From contig NZ_CP034570.1 of NCBI RefSeq assembly GCF_003970695.1, positions 310,001 to 374,000 on the forward strand: a stretch of 64,000 bases of DNA. Reading direction: 5' to 3'. The notes beneath the pieces are model-generated. The model saw only the letters and a list, made by a program, of their open reading frames with translations, had not been told where the DNA came from and did no database searches. Made by a program: the position numbers and the translations under genes. The stretch is from Maribacter sp. MJ134. Its GTDB lineage: Bacteria > Bacteroidota > Bacteroidia > Flavobacteriales > Flavobacteriaceae. Numbering within the stretch: position 1 is the stretch's first letter; every line of letters starts with the position of its first letter. Shown here piece by piece: positions 1 to 7,700 of this stretch.

Positions 1-875
1 ATTTCCTCTGTTTTAAAATCATCCCGTATTTTATCGGCCGTCTTTGCTTCCAGTTTCAACTTTTCAATATTGAATATGGAATCTTTTATTTCAAGCAGAT
101 TTCTATTGTTCGCTAAGGACTTATTGTACAGTCCTAATTTCTCATATACTTTTGTCAAGAGTTCATTAGCTTCTCTGATTTCCATAAAAAAGCCATTCTT
201 ATTGGCCAATTCCAATGCATTTTCACCATTTTTTGCACTTTCTTCGAAATCTTCGGTACTTAGACCAAGTTCTGCAAGTCCAAGATAAGCTTGCGTGGAT
301 AGGTAGTCTTTCTCGTAGATGTCTGTATTTACGACAAGTGAGTTTAAATTTTTTGAAGCACTCTCATACTTTTCCAAATTCATGTAAACTCGAGCTTCCG
401 TCAAGAGAATGTTATTGAAAAAATTACGGTCATTATTTAATTGTTTGGCCTCATTGAGCATAAAAAGGGCCTGAAAATTCTGATTGCTACGGTAAAGCAA
501 AATAGCCTCTATGTACTTGTGTATGGCATCTCCATATGGGTAGGCAATATCTTTTAGGAGTACACTAGCTCTATCCCAATAAAACTGGGTGTCGGCTTCC
601 TTTTCTAATTTTAGGTATAAGAGCGCTAGCTCATGGTAACTGTCTATAAGCGACTTGATATCTTCGTTTTTCTCTGCCTCCTCCGAAGCCTTATCCAAAG
701 TTTCTAAAGCTTGATCTATCTTATTCTGGTTCCTTAATTTTCGAGCTTCGTTGAAGTAGGGGGAAATATCCTTGTACGGAATGGAATCTTGTGCGTAAAA
801 CGGGACTGCCATTACCGTGAGTAACAGTAGTAAAATAAAATTTCTAAGGCTTTTATGTAATGAAGAGAATTTCAA
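1..875 (-). CDS. TPR-repeat exported signalling protein (partial, C-terminus outside window)
   Basis: The minus frame is open from 875 to the window edge (about 291 codons). The start I choose is TTG at 875-873, giving a clean signal peptide: MKFSSLHKSLRN, then a Leu-rich core, then cleavage after FYAQ. No upstream ATG exists in this frame before a stop. The mature part is helical with several tetratricopeptide-like units (A/L/Y spacing, e.g. SYHELALLYLKLEKEAD and STQAYLGLAELGLSTEDFE). It ends in a charged, probably coiled-coil stretch (KLKLEAKTADKIRDDFKTEE). In this phylum the arrangement usually precedes a TM segment and a histidine kinase or a LuxR-type output domain, but that part is not visible. 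The TTG overlaps the gap stop codon (TTGA), suggesting translational coupling. The frame is certain; the exact output is unknown. Confidence 0.75.
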   Translation of the reverse strand, partial: MKFSSLHKSLRNFILLLLLTVMAVPFYAQDSIPYKDISPYFNEARKLRNQNKIDQALETLDKASEEAEKNEDIKSLIDSYHELALLYLKLEKEADTQFYWDRASVLLKDIAYPYGDAIHKYIEAILLYRSNQNFQALFMLNEAKQLNNDRNFFNNILLTEARVYMNLEKYESASKNLNSLVVNTDIYEKDYLSTQAYLGLAELGLSTEDFEESAKNGENALELANKNGFFMEIREANELLTKVYEKLGLYNKSLANNRNLLEIKDSIFNIEKLKLEAKTADKIRDDFKTEE

Positions 876-1882
876 ATGTATTCTTTGTTGTTCATAAAAT
901 GTATCAGGTCAATAATTCTACTGCTGTAGCCAGTTTCATTATCGTACCAGCCTATAATCTTAACCATTTTTCCTATTACGGACGTCATCTGAGAATCAAA
1001 CGTACAAGAATGGGAACTATTGTTTATATCAATAGATACTATAGGGTCTTCCGTATAATATAATATATTTTTCAATTCGTTTTCTGCCGACTTTTCAAAA
1101 GTATCATTTATTTCCTTAATAGTAATATTCCTTTTTACATTGAAAGTAATATCTGTCAAAGAACCATTAGGGACAGGAACCCGGATACCACAGCCACCGA
1201 TTACATCTGCTAAATCTGGAAAAATGCGGGTTAAGGCCTTAGCTGCTCCCGTGGTAGTAGGAACTATGGATTGAGATGCCGCTCTGGCCCTCCTTAAATC
1301 CCGATGCGGTTGATCGTGCAAACTTTGATCGCTCGTGTAAGAGTGAATTGTTGTAATATAAGCCTGTTCTATACCACATAGATCATTGATGACTTTTATC
1401 ATTGGCGCCGCATTGTTCGTGGTACACGAGGCGTTTGATAGTATTGCATCTTCCTTTGTTATGGTATTCTCATTAATGCCATAAACAATCATTTTAATGG
1501 CCTCGTCCACAGGTGGAACTGATAATATAACTTTCTTAGCACCATTTTTTAAATGAAAGTCCAAACTTTCCCTTGTTTTGAATTTACCCGAACATTCTAC
1601 AACTATATCAACCTTTTGATGGCTCCAATTTATCTCTTTGGGGTGGTTATGATTGGTAAGTTTTATCGCTTTTTTTTCTAGAATGATGTGTTCTTCATCA
1701 AAAGAGATGGACGAATTCATGATACCATGGATGCTATCGTATTTCAATAAATGTGATAGTGTTTTGGAATCCGCCAAATCATTAATGGCCACCACGTTGA
1801 GATTAGGGTGATGCTGAATGAGTCTAAACAATGTACGGCCTATACGACCAAAGCCATTAATACCTATGTTAACTGTTCCCAT
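872..1882 (-). CDS. gap: Glyceraldehyde-3-phosphate dehydrogenase, type I
   Basis: 336 residues, the normal length. It oxidises glyceraldehyde 3-phosphate to 1,3-bisphosphoglycerate in cytoplasmic glycolysis. The Rossmann motif INGFGRIGR is at 7-16. Asp35 (IND) at the adenosine-ribose position favours NAD over NADP. The catalytic Cys is 153 in SNASCTTN, followed by the HSYTSDQ and RRARAAS segments and the C-terminal WYDNETGYS. The usual SAPA-type segment before the catalytic loop reads SVPP, and several loops differ from the common housekeeping enzyme. It may therefore be a second, lineage-specific GAPDH; other copies would lie outside the window. It follows lipA by 67 bases and overlaps the downstream TPR gene by 4 bases. 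Confidence 0.93.
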   Translation of the reverse strand: MGTVNIGINGFGRIGRTLFRLIQHHPNLNVVAINDLADSKTLSHLLKYDSIHGIMNSSISFDEEHIILEKKAIKLTNHNHPKEINWSHQKVDIVVECSGKFKTRESLDFHLKNGAKKVILSVPPVDEAIKMIVYGINENTITKEDAILSNASCTTNNAAPMIKVINDLCGIEQAYITTIHSYTSDQSLHDQPHRDLRRARAASQSIVPTTTGAAKALTRIFPDLADVIGGCGIRVPVPNGSLTDITFNVKRNITIKEINDTFEKSAENELKNILYYTEDPIVSIDINNSSHSCTFDSQMTSVIGKMVKIIGWYDNETGYSSRIIDLIHFMNNKEYI

Positions 1883-1949
1883 GGCATAAAATTAAGGCTT
1901 TAAAAGCAGCTAAAGGCTTTAAATATTAAACTTGACGGGTATTCGAATC

Positions 1950-2825
1950 TTAATGAATATGTTTATGTGCCTTGTAGGAAGAACGCACTAAGGCACCGCT
2001 TTCTACATGTCTAAAACCCATTTCTAAGCCTATTGTCTCGTATTTCTTAAATTGTTCAGGAGTAATAAATTCTTTTACGGGCAAGTGTTTTTTTGAGGGT
2101 TGTAAATATTGCCCAATGGTGACGATGTCCACATTAGCCTTTCGTAAATCTTGCATGGTAGCAATTACTTCTTCCTCTAATTCACCAAGGCCCAACATAA
2201 TACCAGATTTTGTCCTATTGATACCACTAGCTTTTAAATAGCGCAAGACTTCAAGACTACGTTCGTATTTGGCCTGTATACGCACTTCTCTCGTAAGCCT
2301 CTTTACGGTCTCCATGTTGTGGGAAACCACTTCTGGTGCTACGGCCACAATACGGTCTATATGTCTTTCTATACCTTGAAAATCTGGGATGAGTGTCTCT
2401 AGCGTCGTGTCCGGATTCATTCTTCTAATGGCCTTTACGGTTTCAGCCCAAATAATGGATCCCATATCCTTAAGGTCGTCCCGGTCAACAGAGGTGATTA
2501 CGGCATGTTTTATGCCCATTATTTTAATGGAGCGTCCTACCTTTTCAGGTTCTGCCCAATCCACATCTTCCGGTCTTCCGGTCTTAACACCACAAAAGCC
2601 ACAAGAACGGGTACATATGTTACCCAGTATCATAAACGTAGCTGTGCCCTCTCCCCAACACTCGCCCATATTGGGGCAACTTCCAGAAGTACAGATGGTG
2701 TGCAAATCATACTTTTCCACCAACCCTCTTAGTTGGGTATATTTTTTACCTGTAGGAAGTTTTACCCTTAGCCATTTTGGTTTTCCTTTGGGGGGAGCTA
2801 CATTTTCTTTTACTGCTACGGACAT
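1950..2825 (-). CDS. lipA: Lipoyl synthase (radical SAM)
   Basis: Inserts two sulfur atoms into protein-bound octanoyl groups to make lipoyl cofactor. From the ATG at 2825 the protein has 291 residues, typical of LipA. The auxiliary 4Fe-4S cluster ligands are Cys45, Cys50 and Cys56 (CTSGSCPNMGEC). The radical-SAM cluster is C71-x3-C75-x2-C78 (CTRSCGFC). The C-terminal RSSYKA motif carries the conserved Ser ligand. The frame stays open upstream to a TTG at 2927, but a TATATTTG promoter element sits at 2847-2840, inside that extension. The inner ATG (MSVAVKENVAPPKGKP) is therefore the likely start. Gap and the TPR gene follow in the same direction. Confidence 0.95.
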   Translation of the reverse strand: MSVAVKENVAPPKGKPKWLRVKLPTGKKYTQLRGLVEKYDLHTICTSGSCPNMGECWGEGTATFMILGNICTRSCGFCGVKTGRPEDVDWAEPEKVGRSIKIMGIKHAVITSVDRDDLKDMGSIIWAETVKAIRRMNPDTTLETLIPDFQGIERHIDRIVAVAPEVVSHNMETVKRLTREVRIQAKYERSLEVLRYLKASGINRTKSGIMLGLGELEEEVIATMQDLRKANVDIVTIGQYLQPSKKHLPVKEFITPEQFKKYETIGLEMGFRHVESGALVRSSYKAHKHIH

Positions 2826-2839
2826 ACCTAATTTTTGTA

Positions 2840-2847
2840 CAAATATA
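2840..2847 (-). promoter_or_regulatory. Bacteroidota -7 box before lipA
   Basis: The minus strand reads TATATTTG, an exact TAnnTTTG match, ending 14 bases before the lipA ATG. I do not see a matching TTG at 18-20 bases upstream, so only the -7 box is supported. Confidence 0.4.
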
Positions 2848-2929
2848 CGAACTAAATTGTACCTATGCGGGTTGAAGGGGGGTGACTGATTCGAACAAAA
2901 ATGAAGTTTTTTGTTGGTCGGTATCAAGA

Positions 2930-3487
2930 TTATTTTCTGCTTCTAATAATTTCAGCAAGCAATTTTTTGGCTCTTAACAATTTTACTTTAACATTGTTCA
3001 TGGGTTCATTGAGTTTGTCCGCTATATCGGCATAACTCAGTTCATTGAAGAACCTTAGGTTTATCACTTCTTGGTAATGCGGTTTAAGCTTTTTTATGTC
3101 CCGTAGCAGATTCGCTAAATTCTGTTCTTGAATAAGTCGGTCTTCCATGGATGGCGCGTTATCCAGTACTTTTCGAATGGCTTCGCCGCTGCCGCTAGTA
3201 TTTAGGACGCTCCTTTTTCTTTTACGTACAAGATCTATATGAATGTTTTTGGAAATGGCTATGAGCCAAGTCTTGAATACGTAAGCGTCGTCGTATGTAT
3301 TAATCTTGTCAAAAGCTTTGGAGAATGTCTGTATGGTGATGTCTTCGGCGTCATTTTCGTTCTCTGTGCGCTTTAATTGAAAACCGTAGACATCGTTCCA
3401 AAAAGCATCTAAAAGTTTACTAAAGGCTATTTGGTTGCCTTTTTTTGCTTTCGCGATAATGTCGTCCAGAACTTCCTTATTGTCCAA
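2930..3487 (-). CDS. RNA polymerase sigma-70 factor, ECF type
   Basis: 185 residues with the two ECF domains. Sigma region 2 is around residues 25-90 (DAEDITIQTFSKAFDKI, then FKTWLIAISKNIHIDLVRK). Region 4 is around 125-180 (HYQEVINLRFFNELSYADIA, then the helix-turn-helix with VKVKLLRAKKLL). The start is TTG at 3487-3485: an in-frame stop sits immediately upstream, and no ATG lies before the conserved N-terminal helix. No anti-sigma gene is adjacent; the next minus genes are a small Cys-rich membrane protein upstream and lipA downstream. The regulon cannot be inferred from the sequence. Distinct from the second ECF factor at 4575-5138, which has an anti-sigma partner. Confidence 0.88.
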   Translation of the reverse strand: MDNKEVLDDIIAKAKKGNQIAFSKLLDAFWNDVYGFQLKRTENENDAEDITIQTFSKAFDKINTYDDAYVFKTWLIAISKNIHIDLVRKRKRSVLNTSGSGEAIRKVLDNAPSMEDRLIQEQNLANLLRDIKKLKPHYQEVINLRFFNELSYADIADKLNEPMNNVKVKLLRAKKLLAEIIRSRK

Positions 3488-3543
3488 TCAGAAAATGTTA
3501 ATATGCCATTATGAGTTTAGTAGGCTTAAGCCATAGCCAGGTT

Positions 3544-3744
3544 TTAGGCTACAATATCTTTTTTACAGTCCTGCTCACTGGGAAGTTTTCCGCACATGCC
3601 GCAGGCTTCACCATCCTTATTTAGGAAAGGGCTTTGGCTTGCGCAAGTGCCTGCGAATTTCCCGTCTTTCTTTGCCCATAATTTTATGGCTATACCAGAA
3701 AATGCAAGTGCCAAAAGACCAATGGTGAGAAGAATAAGTTTCAT
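3544..3744 (-). CDS. Small single-pass membrane protein with four Cys (NqrM-like?)
   Basis: 66 residues. It has an N-terminal TM segment at about 3-22 and a short exported or periplasmic tail with cysteines at 34, 48, 51 and 60 (GTCASQ, ACGMCG, QDC). Length, one TM and the spaced G-[ST]-C / C-x2-C / D-C pattern recall NqrM, the small factor that helps load iron into Na+-NQR. The spacing is not identical, and no nqr genes are in the window. Similar small proteins are usually labelled only membrane or secreted protein in flavobacteria. It is transcribed in the same direction as the sigma gene, 56 bases upstream of it. Function unproven. Confidence 0.7.
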   Translation of the reverse strand: MKLILLTIGLLALAFSGIAIKLWAKKDGKFAGTCASQSPFLNKDGEACGMCGKLPSEQDCKKDIVA

Positions 3745-3763
3745 AAACTGAAATTTTTAACAA

Positions 3764-3800
3764 AGATAAAAAAATAAAGCCCCGAACAGGGGCTTTATGA
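3764..3800 (-). terminator. Rho-independent terminator after the anti-sigma gene
   Basis: Perfect 8-bp arms AAAGCCCC (3776-3783) and GGGGCTTT (3789-3796) with a 5-base loop. On the minus strand they are followed by a T-rich run (ATTTTTTTATC). It lies 20 bases past the stop of the 3820-4578 gene. Confidence 0.75.
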
Positions 3801-3819
3801 TTACTTTAATATGTGGGTT

Positions 3820-4578
3820 CTAGTAAGAGATGTTCGCAACTATATTGTCTACGGTAGGATTTAGATTTCCACCTTCGGGTTCAATGGTGATGTAGCTAAC
3901 CGCATTTTCAGCATATGGAAGCGCCATTAGATTTTGACCGTTCGCAGCTTCTTGAATTATGCCTAGGTTCAACATTTCCCCGTTGACTTCCGCCCACATC
4001 TGAAAACACTGGTTCTCTGGTAGATTAGGAAGTTTGCTTACGTTGATATAAGAAAGCTTCTTTACAGGGTTAATGTAGGCAACAGCTTTTAGTTCCTTGG
4101 CTTTTCTGTTACCATTTACATTATATTTTTTTGTCTGGGGATTGTTAAGCACAATAAATTGGTTCCTAACATCCTCTAACTGCTGTTTCATGTCCGCTTC
4201 TAAAAGTTTTATTTTATTGCTAACAACAGTATTTTCTTCTTGCAGATTCTGATTCTGGTTGTAGAAGAAATAAGAGGCACTTGCAAACATTACTGCCGCC
4301 ACACTTGCCGCAATAGCATATCTGAAGAATTTTTTTCTTCCGTTTCTCTCGGTCCTAATCCTTGCTACAATCTTTTCCTTAAGTCCCTCTGGAGACTTTA
4401 TAGCATGCAATTTCGCAAAGGTCTCCAAATTATCCTGAAGCTCGTTATATGTATTCCTAACTTCGGGATACATGGCTATATATTGCTCTACACGCAAGGT
4501 TTCCATCTCCGTGGTATTCCCTAAAAGGTATTTTTCCAGTAAGTCGGACTCTAGGAATGCTTTTATTTTTTCTTTCAT
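3820..4578 (-). CDS. RskA-type anti-sigma factor
   Basis: 252 residues. The cytoplasmic N-terminal region (about 1-82) should bind the sigma factor. It contains a zinc-finger-less anti-sigma helix bundle (DLLEKYLLGNTTEMETLRVE). A TM segment is at about 86-106, then a coiled-coil linker at 108-145 (QNLQEENTVVSNKIKLLE). A C-terminal anti-sigma-K (RskA) domain follows, with LPENQCFQMWAEVNGEM and a terminal beta-rich segment YITIEPEGGNLNPT. The ATG overlaps the sigma stop by 4 bases (ATGA), the usual layout for a sigma/anti-sigma pair. It probably holds the 4575-5138 sigma factor at the inner membrane until an envelope signal arrives; the signal is not evident. Confidence 0.87.
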   Translation of the reverse strand: MKEKIKAFLESDLLEKYLLGNTTEMETLRVEQYIAMYPEVRNTYNELQDNLETFAKLHAIKSPEGLKEKIVARIRTERNGRKKFFRYAIAASVAAVMFASASYFFYNQNQNLQEENTVVSNKIKLLEADMKQQLEDVRNQFIVLNNPQTKKYNVNGNRKAKELKAVAYINPVKKLSYINVSKLPNLPENQCFQMWAEVNGEMLNLGIIQEAANGQNLMALPYAENAVSYITIEPEGGNLNPTVDNIVANISY

Positions 4579-5138
4579 TGTACTAAATTTAATAAGAGTG
4601 CTAGCATAGCCGGACCATAAATCTTGCCTAATTCTCTTAGTCCTATCTTTAATCTGGACTTTATGGTTCCTAATGGAATGTCCAATTCGTCACTAGCTTC
4701 TTGTTGCGTCATACCTTGAAAAAATAATGCTTCTAACACTATTTGGTACTTTTCTTCAATCTTTTCTAAATTCTCCTGAATGTCCATTAATTCTGGTCGT
4801 GTACTTTCTACACCTAAGGTATATACGTCAGAAACATCAATTTGGATTTCCTTATCGGATTTTGTGTTTACACTCCTAAGTTTATCTATAGCGGTGTTTC
4901 TAGTAATTCTGAACAACCATGTAAATAGTTTGGCTTTAGAAGGGTCATAGGAGTCTGCCTTCTTCCATATTTTCACGAAACTCTCTTGGAGCACATCTTG
5001 GGCCAGTTCTTGATCCCGAACTACTTTATTGGCTACACCTAGTAACGTATCACCATAATTATCATATAGTAACGCAATGGCTTTGTCATTGCGCTCTTGC
5101 AATAATTCAACGATATGTTTTTCAAGTAGTGTACTCAT
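4575..5138 (-). CDS. ECF sigma factor paired with RskA-type anti-sigma
   Basis: 187 residues. Region 2 is at about 20-90 (QDVLQESFVKIWKKADSYDP, KAKLFTWLFRITRNTAIDKLRS). Region 4 is at about 125-180 (YQIVLEALFFQGMTQQEASDELDIPLGTIKSRLKIGLRELG split over the helix-turn-helix). Sequence style and the partner gene place it in the SigK-like ECF group, which in this phylum often responds to envelope or oxidative conditions. ATG start at 5138. It leads a two-gene operon with the anti-sigma gene. The 205-base region upstream, to the murB stop, should hold its promoter, but I see no TAnnTTTG match. Autoregulation through an ECF promoter is possible but not shown. Confidence 0.9.
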   Translation of the reverse strand: MSTLLEKHIVELLQERNDKAIALLYDNYGDTLLGVANKVVRDQELAQDVLQESFVKIWKKADSYDPSKAKLFTWLFRITRNTAIDKLRSVNTKSDKEIQIDVSDVYTLGVESTRPELMDIQENLEKIEEKYQIVLEALFFQGMTQQEASDELDIPLGTIKSRLKIGLRELGKIYGPAMLALLLNLVQ

Positions 5139-5316
5139 AATGTAAAGATGTGCCTAAAGTTTTTTAGGACAAACATCCAAACGGCTTTGTCTCTTCGTAT
5201 ATGGATAAACGCTAATTTATAAAATTGATTGTTAAAGAAGCGTTTACTAAAAATATATATCTCATAAGTGATCAGCTGGTAACTGCTCACTTAGTTTTTG
5301 GTTAGTTTGGTTTGGT

Positions 5317-5347
5317 ATAACCCTCGTAATTCTGTTGCGAGGGTTAT
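5317..5347. terminator. Stem-loop beyond murB
   Basis: Arms AACCCTCG (5319-5326) and CGAGGGTT (5338-5345), extended to 10 bp by flanking AT/TA, with an 11-base loop. It overlaps the murB stop codon. Neither strand has a long T-run, so it may be a weak or Rho-assisted terminator. Confidence 0.45.
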
Positions 5348-6360
5348 TTTATGATATTAACTTCAGGTTGAATACTAATTCCAAATCTAGCATATACTTC
5401 CTTGATAATGGTATGGGCCAGGTCTAGAATTTCTTTTCCGGAGGCACTGTCATAGTTTACCAGTACAAGGGCCTGTTTAGTGTGTACACCGGCGTCGCCA
5501 AGGCGTTTGCCCTTAAGACCGCACTGTTCAATAAGCCAACCTGCCGGTATTTTAAAGGCTGATTCGGAAACTTTGTAAAAAGGTGCTGCGGAGTGTTTTT
5601 CAATAAAACGTTCAAATTCACTTTTGGTAATGATCGGGTTCTTGAAGAAACTGCCGCTATTCCCCAGTTTCTTAGGGTCTGGTAGTTTACTATTTCTTAT
5701 GGTAATTACGGCGTTGGAAATATCTTTTATAGTAGGGTTGAGGATATTTCTTTTTTGCAACTCGTCCTCAATAGCGCCATAACCCGTGTTCAGTTTATGA
5801 TTTTTTTTGCTCAGTTCAAAAGTTACTGCGGTAATTACGAAGGCATCTCTACCTTCTGATTTGAAAAAGGATTCTCGGTAACCGAATTTACAGTCCTCTT
5901 TGGAAAATTCTTTTATTTCCTGATTGTTTCGGTCCATTGCTTCGCAAGAGACAAAAGTATCCTTAAGTTCAACGCCATACGCTCCAATATTTTGAACAGG
6001 TGCGGTACCTGTATTGCCCGGTATGAGCGACATATTTTCTAGTCCGCCAAAATCTTGCTCCAGCGTCCAAAGTACCACTTGGTGCCAGTTTTCACCGGCC
6101 ATAACTTTGATTTTTACGTGATTGGCATTCTCAGAAATAATTTCTTTTCCTTTAATGTTCACATGGATCACCAAAGCCTTAATGTCATTGACTAGAAGCA
6201 TATTACTACCTCCACCCAGAATAAATTTTTCTGGATAATCTGCTAATTGTAATGCAATACGTAACTCTTCCACACTTGTAACCTCAACAAAAAACTGTGC
6301 CCTGGCGTCAATTCCAAAAGTGTTGAAGTTTTTTAAGGAAAAATCTTTTTTGATTTGCAT
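5344..6360 (-). CDS. murB: UDP-N-acetylenolpyruvoylglucosamine reductase
   Basis: Second committed step of peptidoglycan synthesis: NADPH-dependent reduction of enolpyruvyl-UDP-GlcNAc to UDP-MurNAc. 338 residues, close to the E. coli-type (type I) enzyme. Visible signatures are the N-terminal NTFGIDARAQ, the FAD-binding FILGGGSNMLL (about 46-56) and IPGNTGTAPVQNIGAYGVE. The substrate-loop GYRESFF, the catalytic Ser in LGNSGSFFKNPI and the C-terminal Glu in IQPEVNII are also present. Its ATG overlaps the stop of the upstream aminotransferase gene by one base, so the two are probably co-transcribed. A stem-loop lies at its 3' end. Confidence 0.95.
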   Translation of the reverse strand: MQIKKDFSLKNFNTFGIDARAQFFVEVTSVEELRIALQLADYPEKFILGGGSNMLLVNDIKALVIHVNIKGKEIISENANHVKIKVMAGENWHQVVLWTLEQDFGGLENMSLIPGNTGTAPVQNIGAYGVELKDTFVSCEAMDRNNQEIKEFSKEDCKFGYRESFFKSEGRDAFVITAVTFELSKKNHKLNTGYGAIEDELQKRNILNPTIKDISNAVITIRNSKLPDPKKLGNSGSFFKNPIITKSEFERFIEKHSAAPFYKVSESAFKIPAGWLIEQCGLKGKRLGDAGVHTKQALVLVNYDSASGKEILDLAHTIIKEVYARFGISIQPEVNIIK

Positions 6361-7550
6361 TATCCAATGTAACTTTTTAAAGCCTCTCCTAAAATATGAA
6401 CGGCTCTTTTAAGACTTTCTTGGTCTAGAACGTAAGCAATTCTAATTTGATTTTTTCCCAGTCCCGGTGTAGCGTAAAAGCCAGCTGCTGGGGCCACCAT
6501 GACCGTTTCATTATTTACCCTAAAATCTTCTAGAAGCCATTGTGCAAAATCATCGGCATCTTCTATAGGCAGTTCCGCAATACAATAAAATGCACCATTT
6601 GGTTTTGCTACTTTAACCCCATTCAATTTCTTTAGTTCAGCAATCAACAAATCCCTTCTGGAGACATATTCCTCAATAACATCGTCAAAATAGCTTTGCG
6701 GAGTTTCCAAGGCCGCCTCGCTTGCAATTTGGGCGTAGGTGGGAGGCGAAAGACGTGCCTGACCAAATTTTAAGGCCGTTTTTATGACCTCTTTATTTTT
6801 TGATACTAAAAATCCTATTCTTGCCCCACACATACTATATCTCTTTGAAACGGAATCTACTATGATGGCATGATCGTCCAATCCCTCCTCTTGCAAGATG
6901 GAATAGTGCGACGCGTTGTCATAGGTAAACTCCCTATATACTTCATCTGCAATAAGAAATAAATCATGTTTTTTTACGATTTCCGCTAGTTTTTGAATCT
7001 CCTCTTTGCTGTACAGGTAACCCGTTGGGTTACCGGGATTGCAGATTAGTATCGCTTTGGTCTTAGGGGTTATCAATTTTTCGAAATCCGCAATAGGAGG
7101 AAGTGCAAAATTATCTTCAAGTTTTGATTCAACGGGGACAACCTTTACCCCAGCAGCGGTTGCAAACCCATTATAATTGGCGTAAAAAGGCTCCGGTATA
7201 ATTATTTCATCCTCGGCATCTGCAATCGAGGCCATAGCGAAGGAAAGAGCTTCGGAACCACCTGTGGTTACAATAATATCACTGGCATTAACCATAATCT
7301 CGTTTCGCTGGTAGTAAGCTGCTATCTTGGTTCGGTATGCTTCCGAGCCTTCCGTTCTGCTGTATTCCAAAACGCTAAGCGTATTGTTCTTTACAGCGTC
7401 CAGTGCAATCTGCGGTGTTTTAATATCAGGTTGACCGATATTCAGGTGAATGACCTTAGCTCCTTTTTTCTTTGCATTTTCGGCATAGGGAACTAGCTTT
7501 CTGATGGGCGACTCTGGCATGGAACGCCCTTTCTGGGAAACGGATGGCAT
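6360..7550 (-). CDS. Class I/II pyridoxal-phosphate aminotransferase (aspartate aminotransferase-like)
   Basis: 396 residues, fold-type I PLP enzyme. Motifs in order: the substrate-loop NIGQPDIKTP (37-46), TTGGSEAL (95-102), NPGNPTGYLY (171-180), ADEVYREFTY (201-210). The PLP lysine is K236 in DSVSKRYSMCGARIGF, with the phosphate-binding GARIGF next to it. The family contains aspartate, aromatic and other aminotransferases; the exact substrate cannot be read from the sequence. The ATG at 7550 is chosen; a second in-frame ATG 10 codons later (MPESPIRKLVP) is the main alternative. It immediately precedes murB, with a one-base overlap. Confidence 0.9.
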   Translation of the reverse strand: MPSVSQKGRSMPESPIRKLVPYAENAKKKGAKVIHLNIGQPDIKTPQIALDAVKNNTLSVLEYSRTEGSEAYRTKIAAYYQRNEIMVNASDIIVTTGGSEALSFAMASIADAEDEIIIPEPFYANYNGFATAAGVKVVPVESKLEDNFALPPIADFEKLITPKTKAILICNPGNPTGYLYSKEEIQKLAEIVKKHDLFLIADEVYREFTYDNASHYSILQEEGLDDHAIIVDSVSKRYSMCGARIGFLVSKNKEVIKTALKFGQARLSPPTYAQIASEAALETPQSYFDDVIEEYVSRRDLLIAELKKLNGVKVAKPNGAFYCIAELPIEDADDFAQWLLEDFRVNNETVMVAPAAGFYATPGLGKNQIRIAYVLDQESLKRAVHILGEALKSYIG

Positions 7551-7700
7551 AAACTTTAATTTTTAACAAAAGTGGTAAATCATAGTGGATCTTACAATAG
7601 TAGTGAGGTTTATTTGTCCGGTAACCACAGAACTGTTAAAACGCCGTGATGTAAGGAAAAATATTGTAACTTGAAGAGAGTTAATCAATTGGATAATAAG

